From Mycoemilia scoparia (taxonomy: Eukaryota > Kickxellomycota > Kickxellomycetes > Kickxellales > Kickxellaceae), in contig JANBPU010000309.1 in NCBI GenBank assembly GCA_027575805.1, positions 1 to 18,003 on the forward strand: a stretch of DNA of 18,003 nucleotides, in the 5' to 3' direction. The number at the start of each line of letters is the position of its first letter. Positions within the stretch are counted from its first letter, which is position 1. The notes below the pieces were generated by a model, which worked only from the letters and a program-made list of their open reading frames with translations, was not told where the DNA came from and did not search any database. Below, piece after piece: positions 8,414-17,492 of the stretch. Position numbers and translations under genes: made by a program.

Positions 8414-9331
8414 TCATTCTTTTCTGGGTCTAAGTTGACCAAGCAACTCGGACTGCAACAAACCCTTTTGGCGTTCAAACTTCAAGGACTCAGGAGATCT
8501 TAATTCATTAAGGATATCGCGAATCTTACCAAAATAAACCGACTCCAGCTTATTTCTCATCTTAGTCTCCGCATCCTCAATAAGCCTGCCAATGTTAGCA
8601 ATATGCGAGCTGGGTTCATCAACCGGAGCCTCACGGATTTCCTGGTTCGACAGCGAGCCACTCAAATTCATCGAACCACCAGTCTTTGAATCAGTAAGTG
8701 TATACAGCATGATGGTCGAAGTCAACTTATACAGCGCCAAGCGGCCACCTTTCTTCAGCACCTCCACCACATGGATCGAATCCCACGATCCCTTGGCATT
8801 GGCGCTTTCGTTGCATTCCTTCTTGATCAACACCACGCCAGCAAATCCATCTTCCAAATCCCACAAATAAACCGACGAAACCCCGCCATTGAAATATAGT
8901 TCTTTGTAGGTTTCGAATGCCGCATTTGCTGATACTTCGAGTTTTCTTAATTCTGGCGAAGGAAATGTACCCTCGTCTTCAGCCTCGGCGCCGTCGACGT
9001 CGTAGCCGTCGGCGTCAGTGTTGGTACCGAGGGGTGGATCGTATTTGTTTGACCATGGTGAACGGTATGAATCGCCATCACGGTTGTAGTCGCATATTAG
9101 GTACTCTTTGCCGGTCTTTTTGTCGATTTTGACTTTGAGGGGTTGGTCGATAGAGGATAGCAGATCTTCGGTTAATTCGGGAACTATTTCGAGTAGGGTT
9201 ACTAGGTTTTGCTCGACATTCTGGGGTGGTAATCTGCGCATCAGGTCTAGGGCACAGTCTAGCTGTTGCTCGGCCTCATCTTCGGGGTGGGAAATTTGAG
9301 GGCTGGCTGAATTGGAATGCGGGGCTGACAT
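8414..9331 (-). CDS. CAP2: F-actin-capping protein subunit beta (305 aa)
   Basis: This is the beta subunit of the heterodimeric capping protein, which binds barbed ends of actin filaments and stops subunit exchange in cortical actin patches. The family signature is seen throughout. An N-terminal [15 protein letters not shown] (22-36) is followed by DQPLKV and the hallmark [20 protein letters not shown] (81-100). Next come [20 protein letters not shown] (144-163), [10 protein letters not shown] (182-191), YKLTST (201-206) and [10 protein letters not shown] (241-250). The C-terminal helix (about 275-305) corresponds to the actin-binding tentacle. The protein is somewhat longer than animal homologues. 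It has about 20 extra N-terminal residues and an acidic insertion of roughly 20 residues (102-121, rich in Asp, Glu and Ala) right after the signature. It is single-exon and lies head to head with the nucleoporin gene. Confidence 0.97.
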   Translation of the reverse strand: MSAPHSNSASPQISHPEDEAEQQLDCALDLMRRLPPQNVEQNLVTLLEIVPELTEDLLSSIDQPLKVKIDKKTGKEYLICDYNRDGDSYRSPWSNKYDPPLGTNTDADGYDVDGAEAEDEGTFPSPELRKLEVSANAAFETYKELYFNGGVSSVYLWDLEDGFAGVVLIKKECNESANAKGSWDSIHVVEVLKKGGRLALYKLTSTIMLYTLTDSKTGGSMNLSGSLSNQEIREAPVDEPSSHIANIGRLIEDAETKMRNKLESVYFGKIRDILNELRSPESLKFERQKGLLQSELLGQLRPRKE

Positions 9332-9999
9332 GCTTTTTATAATAATAATAGTAGTAGCAGCAATAATGGTAATTACTTTTGTATATGACTTTCTCGGTTA
9401 TTTAGTCTAATGTCTGTTGGCGGTGTTGGTAGTGGTTATGTACAATATGCTCTTTTTGCCTTTATAATAGCAATGGTATGAAATGCGTTTGTATACTTGA
9501 AAAAGAAGCTAGCTGCTTTGAAAAGCCAATCGGAAAGCCACGTGCACAAAAATGTGTAAAGGGGACCCTTTACAGACAAAGCTAGTTAAAGTTAAAGGTA
9601 GAGAGGTATATCTCTTGGAGCAAGAAGAAAAGGAGGATGTAAATAACCGAAGAATAGTAAAGAAGGTGAATAAAAGCTAGGGTAGCAAAATGAACTCGTC
9701 GCTTTGGCTGTTGTATGTGTGAGCAAACAATCAACGACGAGCCAGTCTAATGAGTGACGAGTCGCATCAGCTCATATAATCCCAAATCCCATATAAACTG
9801 TGCAGAGTATGGCTTTTTCATAGCGAGTATGAATAAACAACTGTTGTGATTTGAAAGAAATAAATAAACATTAGCAATTGGGCACGACCAACGAAACAAA
9901 TCTACTTTCTTATCCTATCCTTCTCTTCTGTCATGCTTTTTTAAAAAACTGCGTTGCAGCAAAAAAACCACTCTGCCTTAATTCGCGTCTCTTCAATTT

Positions 10000-10007
10000 T
10001 ATAAAGG
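10000..10007 (+). promoter_or_regulatory. Probable TATA box of the NUP53-like gene
   Basis: TATAAAGG lies 149 bp before the start codon and just before a CT-rich tract where transcription could begin. It is the best TATA match on this side of the divergent promoter. Confidence 0.45.
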
Positions 10008-10124
10008 CAGCTCCACATTTATCTCTCTCTCTCTTCTCTCCATACAAATTTTGCTTTAAATTCTATCTCTTTGCATTATTATATATCTCCCTGACACGCG
10101 ATTAGGCCTTGAAATTCCCTAGCA

Positions 10125-10142
10125 AACACACACACACACACA
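10125..10142 (+). repeat. (AC)n microsatellite in the NUP53-like leader
   Basis: About nine AC/CA units end 13 bp before the start codon, probably within the 5' untranslated leader. Length polymorphism is likely. Confidence 0.7.
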
Positions 10143-10155
10143 AGCACGCTAACAC

Positions 10156-12204
10156 ATGTCGAACACGCCAACCCAAAAAGTCGGTGGGCGTATCAGATTC
10201 CCTGCACCGCCTGGCAGCGCAGCACCTCGAAATGTAGACAGCACGGGTAACTATTCATAAAATTTTCACCAAGAGCACTATTGTATCTGCATAGCGCCAG
10301 GTCAATACAAAAATATTAATACTTGGTATGCCTTGTGTATAGGTTTTGGAACGCCTAGGAGATTCGGCGACAAATCCCACCTAAATAATAGCTCGAATTC
10401 CGGAAGCCCATACCGGAATCCATTTTCACCAATGGCTGGTTACCACCAGAGCCGTTCGGGATTTGGGGTGGGCTCGGCTGGCTCGCCTTTTGGTGGAAGG
10501 TACAATCATAGCGGACTAGAAGGCGGCGGAGCAGCATCGCCCGGTGGTGCAAGTAATGCAAAGCGCCCTTTGTCGCCCCAGGGCGGCCGATTCGGTAGCT
10601 ATGACGGCTCTGTTACACCCGCATCGCCTCGAAATAACATGTATTACGGTGGGTATTCTGGAAACAGCGGCAGAACTCCCAATAGAAACAGTACAGGAAT
10701 AAACGAAAGTGTCAACAATGGCAACGCAAACAACAGCGGCAGTATCGATAGCAACAACAATGCTGTGGCTGGTAGTGGTGGGGGCGTTTTTGAAGGATAC
10801 ATGAAAACATCACCACGAAGTCCGGCACAGACCATCAAGGAGCTGCCTTCTTTCCTCCTAAACACTGCACAAGGAAGATCACCCACTCTCGATCCAATGA
10901 GTTATAGTTCCGGATCTGGTATGCCCATGGCATCCTCTCCATCCCCACCGCCTCCTATGAATGAGTTTGGTCCTAATGTCAGTTATTTCTCTCCAAACGC
11001 AACAAGAATGGCCAGTATTGGTGGTGGTGGTGGCGGAATCACACCAAAACATGGCTCTTCTGGAATAACAAGATCAACTTCGCCAGCTGGTTCACTGGTC
11101 AGATCTCCATCATCCTCTTCAACATCCGCAAGACGTAAAATGAGTTTTGGTACAAATGATATGCTTTCTTTACTTACCAACCGTGACAAGAAAGATCCCA
11201 ACGATTATATTTCAGCTGACGATGCTCCGCCCATCACATCCCTTGACGACATGGACTTGGATTCCCAGGTTTCTGGCTCTAACCAAAATGGTGGCCGTAG
11301 TGGTTATAGAAACATGTTGGATAATTCCTCAATGATGCTTGATGAAGATCCCCGGTATCACCATATACAACTACATGAACCTAACCCATTCCTCTCCACC
11401 ACGCCAAATAAGCCCAAAAATATCTATAATGGGGCAGCAACAGCAGGAGGCGATGGTCAACAACAACAACAACAGCAGCAGCATTTGGACGAACACGCAC
11501 TGCGAGTCCAAGAGGAAATCCATCAATTTTCTCTCCTTGTTAGCGGGATTCCATCAAATGCCGAATCCCTAGTTCTTGATACTTTCCAAGATCTGGGAAA
11601 AGTCGTTGATTTTGTTGTTGAACCCAGAATTACTCCAAGCTCTATGGTCATCATATTTGCCGAAACATGGTCAGTTCGTCGGATTCTTTCCCAAGCCATG
11701 GATACTCGTGGCAGAGTCATGTTAAGAAGCGGAAGCCATTCAGTTCGAGTAGATCAAATTACCGAGCCTTGGGTTGAATTGTTGATGGATTGGTGGATGA
11801 GATCAAACAATTACAACAATGCTAAAAAAACTTCTACGCTGCCGCCGCCGTCTGCTCCTCAAACAGCATATTCGGATTTGGAACGTCAGAGAAGACAAAC
11901 TTATCAAGAATCATCTTCACCATTTGGTGGTGGTAGTAGTGGCGGTGGACCCAATGGTTCACTAATTTCTATCCCAACCAATGTTCCTAGCCCAAATCGT
12001 GGAAGATCGTTAACCACAACTACAAACCCTGGTGCGTCTAGCAGTACATTTTCAAGAACCATGGTTGCCAATTCTGGTAAATCTCTTGAGCCAGCTGCAT
12101 TTATTGGTGGCGAGAGAATTACTGGACCTGGAGCGGCAACGACCCCAATGAAACCACGTAATGGGATTATACAAAGCGCCATGGATGTTCTTTTTGGGTG
12201 GTAA
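10156..12204 (+). CDS. NUP53: Nup53/Nup35-family nucleoporin (650 aa, two exons)
   Basis: Exon 1 is 10156-10246 and exon 2 is 10343-12204. The 96-nt intron has GTAACT at its 5' end, a TTAAT branch-like site near 10315 and TATAG at its 3' end. The codon split GG|T joins in frame to give Gly31. The family builds the inner ring of the nuclear pore and binds Nup155/Nup170 and Nup93/Nic96-type partners and membrane. About 400 N-terminal residues are disordered (Gly, Ser, Asn, Pro) with scattered FG dipeptides. An 8-residue Gln tract (about 403-410) precedes the Nup35-type RRM at about 425-507 (FSLLVSGIP, then VDFVVEP and MVIIFAETWSVRRIL), ending in DQITEPW. The C-terminus is SAMDVLFGW, matching the family's amphipathic membrane-binding helix that ends in FGW. 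It is longer than yeast Nup53 (under 500 aa) because of the low-complexity arm. The frame also runs back to a TTG inside the intron, which is not the start. Confidence 0.93.
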
Positions 12205-12515
12205 TAAATGAAGTATACGACAAAGTCCAATTATTTGCCTACTTGTTGGTAGGCTTGATTGTGAGCATTCTAGAATGATGATTTTTTGGCAAATGTATAG
12301 TTTTAAATAATAACTAAGTTTGGATATTGTTCTTCATTTCATACACACCCATATATATATACATATATATATATGTTTGCACAATAATACAATGATTTGT
12401 TTATCAACAAAAACCAAAACCAATTTATTTTCTAATCTCTAATGTGCTGTTCAAAATAAGAAAACGAAGTGATAAAAACAGAAAGCTCAAAAGAAAGTTA
12501 TATCTTTTCTAGGTT
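12205..12515. other. Convergent 3' spacer
   Basis: The 311 bp between the stop codons of the nucleoporin (+) and the helicase (-) genes must contain both 3' ends. An AATAAA hexamer overlaps the nucleoporin stop codon (12203-12208). The AT repeat in the middle is annotated separately. No gene is seen. Confidence 0.5.
12351..12374. repeat. (AT)n microsatellite, self-complementary
   Basis: Alternating AT for 24 bases, broken once by AC, between two convergent genes. It is close to a perfect palindrome and could extrude a hairpin. It is likely variable in length. Confidence 0.8.
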
Positions 12516-14435
12516 TTAGTCGCAAACATAATCAAGGCGTGTGGGCTTTACATTAACAATCTTGTAAAGGCCTCTCATTCTACCTTCAAACCTATTTCTT
12601 TTGCCTGATGGTACAATCGATATGACCTTACCACCTTCACGACCAAATCTACCAGTGCGACCAGCCATATGGATATAGCTAGCAATAGATTCAGGCAAAT
12701 CCAAGACCAGAACAAGCGAGACGTTTGGAATATCAATACCTCTGGCCATTTGCTCAGTCGTAACAAGTACCTTTTGCTGCTGCTGCTGCTGCTGCCTCAC
12801 AACTGCCTGTGGTTGGTGAGACAGATCTTGGCCATCATCAAAACCAACACTTTCATCATAATCAGTCTCTAATCCCAAGTGACAACTATTGCTATTTCTA
12901 AACATAGTCAGCAATTCATGGCACTCGACTCCATAATCATTATACAGGCATCCCATGAATTGCTGGGTACTGAGTCCAGTCCGAACAAAAATCAGTGTAG
13001 TTCCTGAAGTATTCTCGGCAGCTAATATGTTGGATACAGCCTCGCACATTGATTCAATCCATTTTTCTTTGTTTTCGTAGTGTGATCCAATACTGTCCTT
13101 TGGTATAGGTGGTTCCTGAGAGCTGCTGGGGTCATTTGGGTCAAGCCTATCGGTTTGGTCTAACGAAGCATCTAAATCAAATTCTTCAAACTCATCGACA
13201 TCTTGTGTGTTGTTGGTTTGGGTTTGTGTAGCAGCTTCGTATCCTTTGATTTCTTCGATCCTTCTTAGGTTGTGCACATTTCCGTCTTTTTCGATGACTA
13301 AGCATGAATGAGAAATTGTCAGTGGAATGTATCTTTTTCCATTTACCAAAGTGGACAAAGCTGTATTGCTGGTGGTGGTAGTTGTATTATTGATGTCGTT
13401 GGTTTTTGGTAAACTAATTAGTCTTGGTTCTTTACCATCCCTTGTCCACCCTTTTTTCTTTATAAACAAACGTAAATCGCGGTTTGATGTAGCAGAAGAC
13501 ATTATCAAATAAGGTCTTTGATTATTAGGAACTATATCTTCATTATCTTCAACCTTCCTCTGATGATTTTTGTTCTTCTTCTTTATATCCTGTTTCTTTT
13601 TACTTTTTAGAACTATGCTCTGATTTAACAAAATATTGTCAATTAATTGCTGACCAGGTTTTGGTTTTTCTTTTCTCAATATTTTCTTTTTGAGTGGTGC
13701 GTTTTTGCTAGGCAGTCGAAGGATATGATCAACTTCGTCGATTACGACAAGCTCAAGCGATTTAGGTATAGCAACGCTGTTACGAAACTTTGAGTCTGAA
13801 AATAATTCCAAAAGAACCTTTGGTGTTCCAACAAGGATTTTTGGAATGTTGGATTTTATTGGTGCAAGTTGGCCTTTCGTATTGAATCCCTCACCGCTTA
13901 CAATCGTCTTTATGATGTTTCTGTAGCGGTCTTTTTGGGTTTCGTCTATTTGATGGTTTAGTAGATTCATTGCCCAGCTGTTTATTTGTAGTGCTAATTC
14001 TCGACTTGGCACAACCATCAAGACTTTCAATCCCTCGTTATTACTATTATTATTGTTGTTTTTGTTAATATTATTTGTAGTGGCAGCATCATTGGAAGTT
14101 GGAGTTTTTCGTAATGCTATAGTCAACGATGATAATAGCATTGCAAATGTTTTTCCTGTTCCGGTTTCTTGTCTAATCATTACATCTCTTTGTGGACTGA
14201 TCATACGCTTTATGACTAATTTTTGAAGTCTAGTTGGTGTTTCGACATTGTAAATGTCTTTTGCTGCTTTTGCAATCGTCGGATCGATACCTGTATTGAT
14301 AAAGTCAATAGACCCATTGCTGGTGGTGCTGGTGCTGGTGGTGTATGATCTATATAAGGTATAAATGAACTGTTTTTGGAATCTAGTACAAGACAGCTTT
14401 AGCTTAGATGACAAACATCTAAATTGGCTCAGCAT
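12516..14435 (-). CDS. Mitochondrial-type DEAD-box RNA helicase, MRH4-like (639 aa)
   Basis: An ATP-dependent RNA helicase with both RecA-like domains. The N-terminus is basic and rich in Ser, Thr, Leu and Phe with no acidic residue for 40 positions, which fits a mitochondrial presequence. Motifs seen: Q motif at about 45-71, motif I ETGTGKT (90-96), Ia PSRELALQ (143-150), Ib near 204, motif II DEVD (233-236), III SAT (314-316), IV LIFVRTG (481-487), V ARGIDIP (564-570) and VI HMAGRTGR (589-596). Motif II is DEVD rather than DEAD. Motif VI has Met in place of the first Arg, though the two later arginines are kept. Low-complexity insertions interrupt the core: Asn-rich (about 119-133), Lys-rich between motifs II and III (243-297), a long acidic one between III and IV (about 338-460), and seven Gln (548-554) just before motif V. 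The fungal mitochondrial ribosome-assembly helicase Mrh4 is the best guess, but another mitochondrial DEAD-box protein is possible. Confidence 0.88.
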   Translation of the reverse strand: MLSQFRCLSSKLKLSCTRFQKQFIYTLYRSYTTSTSTTSNGSIDFINTGIDPTIAKAAKDIYNVETPTRLQKLVIKRMISPQRDVMIRQETGTGKTFAMLLSSLTIALRKTPTSNDAATTNNINKNNNNNSNNEGLKVLMVVPSRELALQINSWAMNLLNHQIDETQKDRYRNIIKTIVSGEGFNTKGQLAPIKSNIPKILVGTPKVLLELFSDSKFRNSVAIPKSLELVVIDEVDHILRLPSKNAPLKKKILRKEKPKPGQQLIDNILLNQSIVLKSKKKQDIKKKNKNHQRKVEDNEDIVPNNQRPYLIMSSATSNRDLRLFIKKKGWTRDGKEPRLISLPKTNDINNTTTTTSNTALSTLVNGKRYIPLTISHSCLVIEKDGNVHNLRRIEEIKGYEAATQTQTNNTQDVDEFEEFDLDASLDQTDRLDPNDPSSSQEPPIPKDSIGSHYENKEKWIESMCEAVSNILAAENTSGTTLIFVRTGLSTQQFMGCLYNDYGVECHELLTMFRNSNSCHLGLETDYDESVGFDDGQDLSHQPQAVVRQQQQQQQKVLVTTEQMARGIDIPNVSLVLVLDLPESIASYIHMAGRTGRFGREGGKVISIVPSGKRNRFEGRMRGLYKIVNVKPTRLDYVCD

Positions 14436-14602
14436 ATCTGTTTATCTAGAGCGTAATGATGCTATTAATTGTGATGACGTGATCTGTTCTGCTTATTGTG
14501 GAGGTTTATTTGAAGATTGATCTTTAAATTTTTTATGCTCTTGTAAAAATACAAATACGATCTTATGGGTTAATACTTCCAACTTTTGAGCCACAAACAC
14601 CA

Positions 14603-16228
14603 TTATACTTGTTCATTTGACGTCTGTCTATTGTTAGTATCATCGGCGGCGTGTTCAGAACCGTCCTTTTCTTTCACAATCCCTTTGAGAGTTTTTTGCG
14701 TAACATTCTTTGTGCTGTTGGCAAGGAAAGATTGATTCAATGCGTCATGTAGTCTTTTCGCCTATACTTATTGATTGTTTTTACAAAACTAGTGAATTTG
14801 TTGAAGTAAAATAAATAGCAAGCGGTTCTTAATTTTACTGATAATATCATTACATTAGAATTGGGACCTTACCTTTAGACTACCAAATCCTGGACATAGC
14901 AGAAGCTCTTCTTTGGTTGCATCTGCCAAGTTATGGAGCGACTATCATAATCGATAAACCAAAATGATCAATTTCGAATTCAAAAGACTATATGGGTAGT
15001 TATTTTTGAAGGGTGACCATCTCCTAATAAATGATGATTGCTCATTTAGTTGGAATAGCCCCTATAATCGTTGGTCGCCAAAAGTCTCCCTTCAAAAGTT
15101 ATGATCCATATGACAGATGGACACTAAAGATACTTACTCCAAATACCGAAGATAATGTTTTAGCATCAGTGGAGTTTACTGATTTGACTTGAGTCAGGAC
15201 CTTGGTTAATTGGGATGGATAGTCGGCCTCTACTCTTTCCTGAATAAAGCTGTGGGACTTGTGTTCATATGCTTTGAATGTTTCTAGGTATCTTCCTGCC
15301 TCTTCAGAACTATATACAATATCATTCTCAAGTAAGCTATATACGTCGATATTTCTACTATTTGAAATTAAAGAAAAATGCCGATAAGGGCTTAGTTTTT
15401 ACGTCAATCTTACCTCCAAGCCAAGAACAATGTAACATCGCTAAGTATAGCAGCCTTATTTAGTTCTCTTAGAGTTCCTTTGTGATCGTCCTAATTAAAC
15501 AATCATCCGAGTTAACATTCAACTTTTGTTATTTGTGATCTTGAATTGCTAATTAGTGGATAATGTTACTTACTGTGTCAACCTGAACTAAGAGTATTCT
15601 CAAAGCAAAGTCGCGCTTTAGCTTATCAATGCGATTGTAAACATACTCCGGATGAAGTTTGTGGTATCTCAAGCTATTACGGAATTTTTGGCCACTTTTT
15701 TAAAATTTACTTAGGAAAACCAAAACATATAATAATCAGGCTGGCATTTACCTTAGAAATATAACACAAGCTGATCTACCAACTAAATAGTCTGGGACAA
15801 TATCTCCATATTCCCAAGTCACATTCCTAACATGTGCCAATATTGGATTTCCTCTCTACATATCCCGCATTAATTTTGTTAAAATCAGCCCTATTCCTTA
15901 TTATTTCTTTGTTTAGTATTATTAAAACAGTAGAATATTCTTACCTGGACTGGATTAACAATTATAGCATTCGACCTGCCTGAATAATTTGCAGATGATG
16001 CCGGAATGTTGGCACTACTATTCCTCGTGTTATCTGTTGTGATTGGATTAGCCAATATGGACTTAAGCAAATATATGATAACCTGCCATTTCATATTAAA
16101 ATAAGACGATATTCATCCTTACCATCATAAGCATTTCTCTTTGTTGCTGGATTTGGCTTTAATCGTAGAGATTCTATTTCTTCCACAGTTGGTGTCCTAA
16201 AACGACCACTAGCTCCCTTCTGATTCAT
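14603..16228 (-). CDS. RAD10: RAD10/ERCC1, DNA repair endonuclease subunit (291 aa, eight exons)
   Basis: Rad10/ERCC1 is the non-catalytic partner of the Rad1/XPF nuclease. The pair makes the 5' incision in nucleotide excision repair and acts in recombination and crosslink repair. Exons on the minus strand: 16228-16123, 16033-15945, 15855-15752, 15673-15574, 15490-15414, 15309-15138, 14941-14873 and 14761-14603. All seven introns are GT-AG, mostly with GTAAG donors, and every phase agrees. The joined frame is 876 nt including the stop. The central domain (about 59-175) carries IIVNPVQRGNPIL (57-69), [13 protein letters not shown] (79-91), [10 protein letters not shown] (101-110), LLVQVD (127-132) and [14 protein letters not shown] (161-174). 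Helix-hairpin-helix repeats (about 205-255) include LCPGFG and AKRLHDAL. The ATG is the first in frame after upstream stops. The exon 1/2 junction is the least certain because the N-terminus is poorly conserved. The gene lies 167 bp upstream of the helicase gene on the same strand. Confidence 0.93.
14990..15111 (-). mobile_element. MITE-like inverted-repeat element, copy 4, inside RAD10 intron 6
   Basis: The ends are ATATGGGTAGTTATTTTTGA on the left and a partly decayed match ending GATCCATATG on the right. The core on the minus strand reads CGATTATAGGGGC, so the orientation is opposite to copy 1, and the length (122 bp) is the same. It fills most of the 196-nt intron. Without it the intron would be about 74 nt, in line with the other six (78-111 nt). 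Confidence 0.75.
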
Positions 16229-16404
16229 ATTATGTCTCTCTGGTACTTTAAACTATTAATAATAGCCTCGCATATGCTACATTAGTATCAATATGATTGA
16301 TCATGCTGAAATTTTCCAATAATCCGTTATGGGTTGCACTTTATCTTCTCCTTTTGTTGTATTTCTTTTAATGCAATTGAAAGACAAGCTGCGCGCTTTT
16401 TAAT

Positions 16405-16525
16405 ATATGGGTGATTATTTTTGAAGGGTGAAAGTTTACTAGCAAAATTGGACATCCATTTGGCCGTGATTGCCCCTATAATCAGTGGTCACCAAAATTC
16501 ACCCTTCAAAAATTATTGTCCATAT
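16405..16525 (-). mobile_element. MITE-like inverted-repeat element, copy 5 (121 bp)
   Basis: The left end is ATATGGGTGATTATTTTTGA and the right end ATTATTGTCCATAT, with about 23 of 28 terminal positions complementary. The core GATTGCCCCTATAATC is the reverse complement of the core of copy 1. It stands in the presumed RAD10 promoter and has no coding capacity. Confidence 0.77.
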
Positions 16526-16999
16526 TAAAATTGAAACACAGATTTCTGAATTCGGCTACATTTTCAGATTTCACAAGCCCTTAGACATAATTGGGCCAGT
16601 TTGCATTGCATATCAATTGACTCAAAATAGGGTCAAAGTCTGAGGACCTGCTATTTCTGTCTACCATACATTTGACCTCAGATAAAATCTCAAAACATAA
16701 AGAACGCCATTAAGCAAGGGTGTTGCCATGAAATTATTAAAAAACACCGAGATTTTTCTGGAATAGCATTATTTTCCCCCCACACTTCTTATCCTTTAAA
16801 ACTATCAGCCACAAGGACTTTGAACAAAGCAATATGCATCACTCATTCCACAAATTATGGATTTACTGGATATGTAATTCCTAAAAAATAAACCGACTTC
16901 TTTAACCACATTGGATCCACCAAACATACTTCAATTTTTTAATTTCAAACTTTTTAACTATCTGCAAATTGCTTAGGTTGATGTTAACACTGGAAAACA

Positions 17000-17007
17000 T
17001 ATAAAAA
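17000..17007 (+). promoter_or_regulatory. TATA box of the cysteine-rich secreted protein gene
   Basis: TATAAAAA lies 93 bp before the start codon, followed by an ACAC/CT-rich stretch (17039-17085) suited to transcription initiation. Such a clear TATA box suggests strongly regulated or high expression, which is an inference. Confidence 0.6.
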
Positions 17008-17099
17008 GGTCATATAATTTACATTTTTTAGAAGAATAACACACAACACTCATCTCTCCCACTTTTCCAAATCATCTTCTCACTATTACATATCTCACA

Positions 17100-17492
17100 A
17101 TGACTAAACTCTCTCTTTCTTCGATCGCCTCTCTCACAGTCATCGCTGCTACTTATTTTAACATGGTAGTTGAGGCCTCACCCAAAAACAACGGCTGTAA
17201 CAACTATAGCGCAAACCGTGGACAATGCCCAAATAACTCCAATGGCTCATACGATTACTATTACGTGTGCGATAACGGTCGTACTGTTAAACAGTGGTGC
17301 CCAGGAGAGACATACTGCTTCCGCAATGTTAACAATGGTGGAGTCTATTGCGATAGAAAAAATTATAGCAGTCCTCGTTTGGCGAATAACTTTAACGACT
17401 ATAGAGGATACGGTCATGCTCAAAATAGAAACAACAATAGATGTGGCTGTGATTATAATGATTACGAATGCCTTGACTCATGCTACTATTAG
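17100..17492 (+). CDS. Small secreted cysteine-rich protein, possibly chitin-binding (130 aa)
   Basis: The ATG has A at -3 (CACAATG). Residues 1-26 form a signal peptide: a Lys near the start, a hydrophobic stretch of Leu, Ile, Val and Ala, and a likely cut after VEA (about 24-26). The mature part is about 104 residues with ten cysteines: C33, C43, C57, C67, C73, C84, then C115, C117, C124 and C128. The first six, with YVCDNGRTVKQWCPGETYC (55-73) and a closing YCD (83-85), resemble the spacing of fungal family 19 carbohydrate-binding modules, which bind chitin. The tail is rich in Asn, Tyr and Arg with a separate four-cysteine cluster (CGC..C..C). A role in the cell wall or in interaction with a host or other microbe is plausible but not shown. 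It could also be a lineage-specific effector-like protein unrelated to that module. Confidence 0.72.
   Translation: MTKLSLSSIASLTVIAATYFNMVVEASPKNNGCNNYSANRGQCPNNSNGSYDYYYVCDNGRTVKQWCPGETYCFRNVNNGGVYCDRKNYSSPRLANNFNDYRGYGHAQNRNNNRCGCDYNDYECLDSCYY

Larger units (their letters stand above)
9332..10155. promoter_or_regulatory. Divergent promoter region between CAP2 and NUP53-like gene
   Basis: The 824 bp between two start codons on opposite strands must hold both promoters and leaders. Visible elements are a CCAAT pentamer (9526-9530), a CACGTG E-box palindrome (9539-9544), TATAAA (9792-9797), a stronger TATAAAGG (10000-10007), and a CT-rich tract (10020-10042) typical of fungal transcription starts. 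Function is inferred from position only. Confidence 0.5.
16229..17099. other. Intergenic stretch between RAD10 and the cysteine-rich gene
   Basis: Head-to-head spacer holding the promoters of RAD10 (-) and the secreted-protein gene (+). It contains inverted-repeat element copy 5 (16405-16525), about 180 bp from the RAD10 start, and a TATA box for the plus-strand gene. From 16526 to 16990 I see nothing convincing. Confidence 0.5.

Noticed and set aside
15891..16094. 67-codon minus-strand frame as a separate gene
   Set aside because: It is RAD10 exon 2 read together with parts of its flanking introns.
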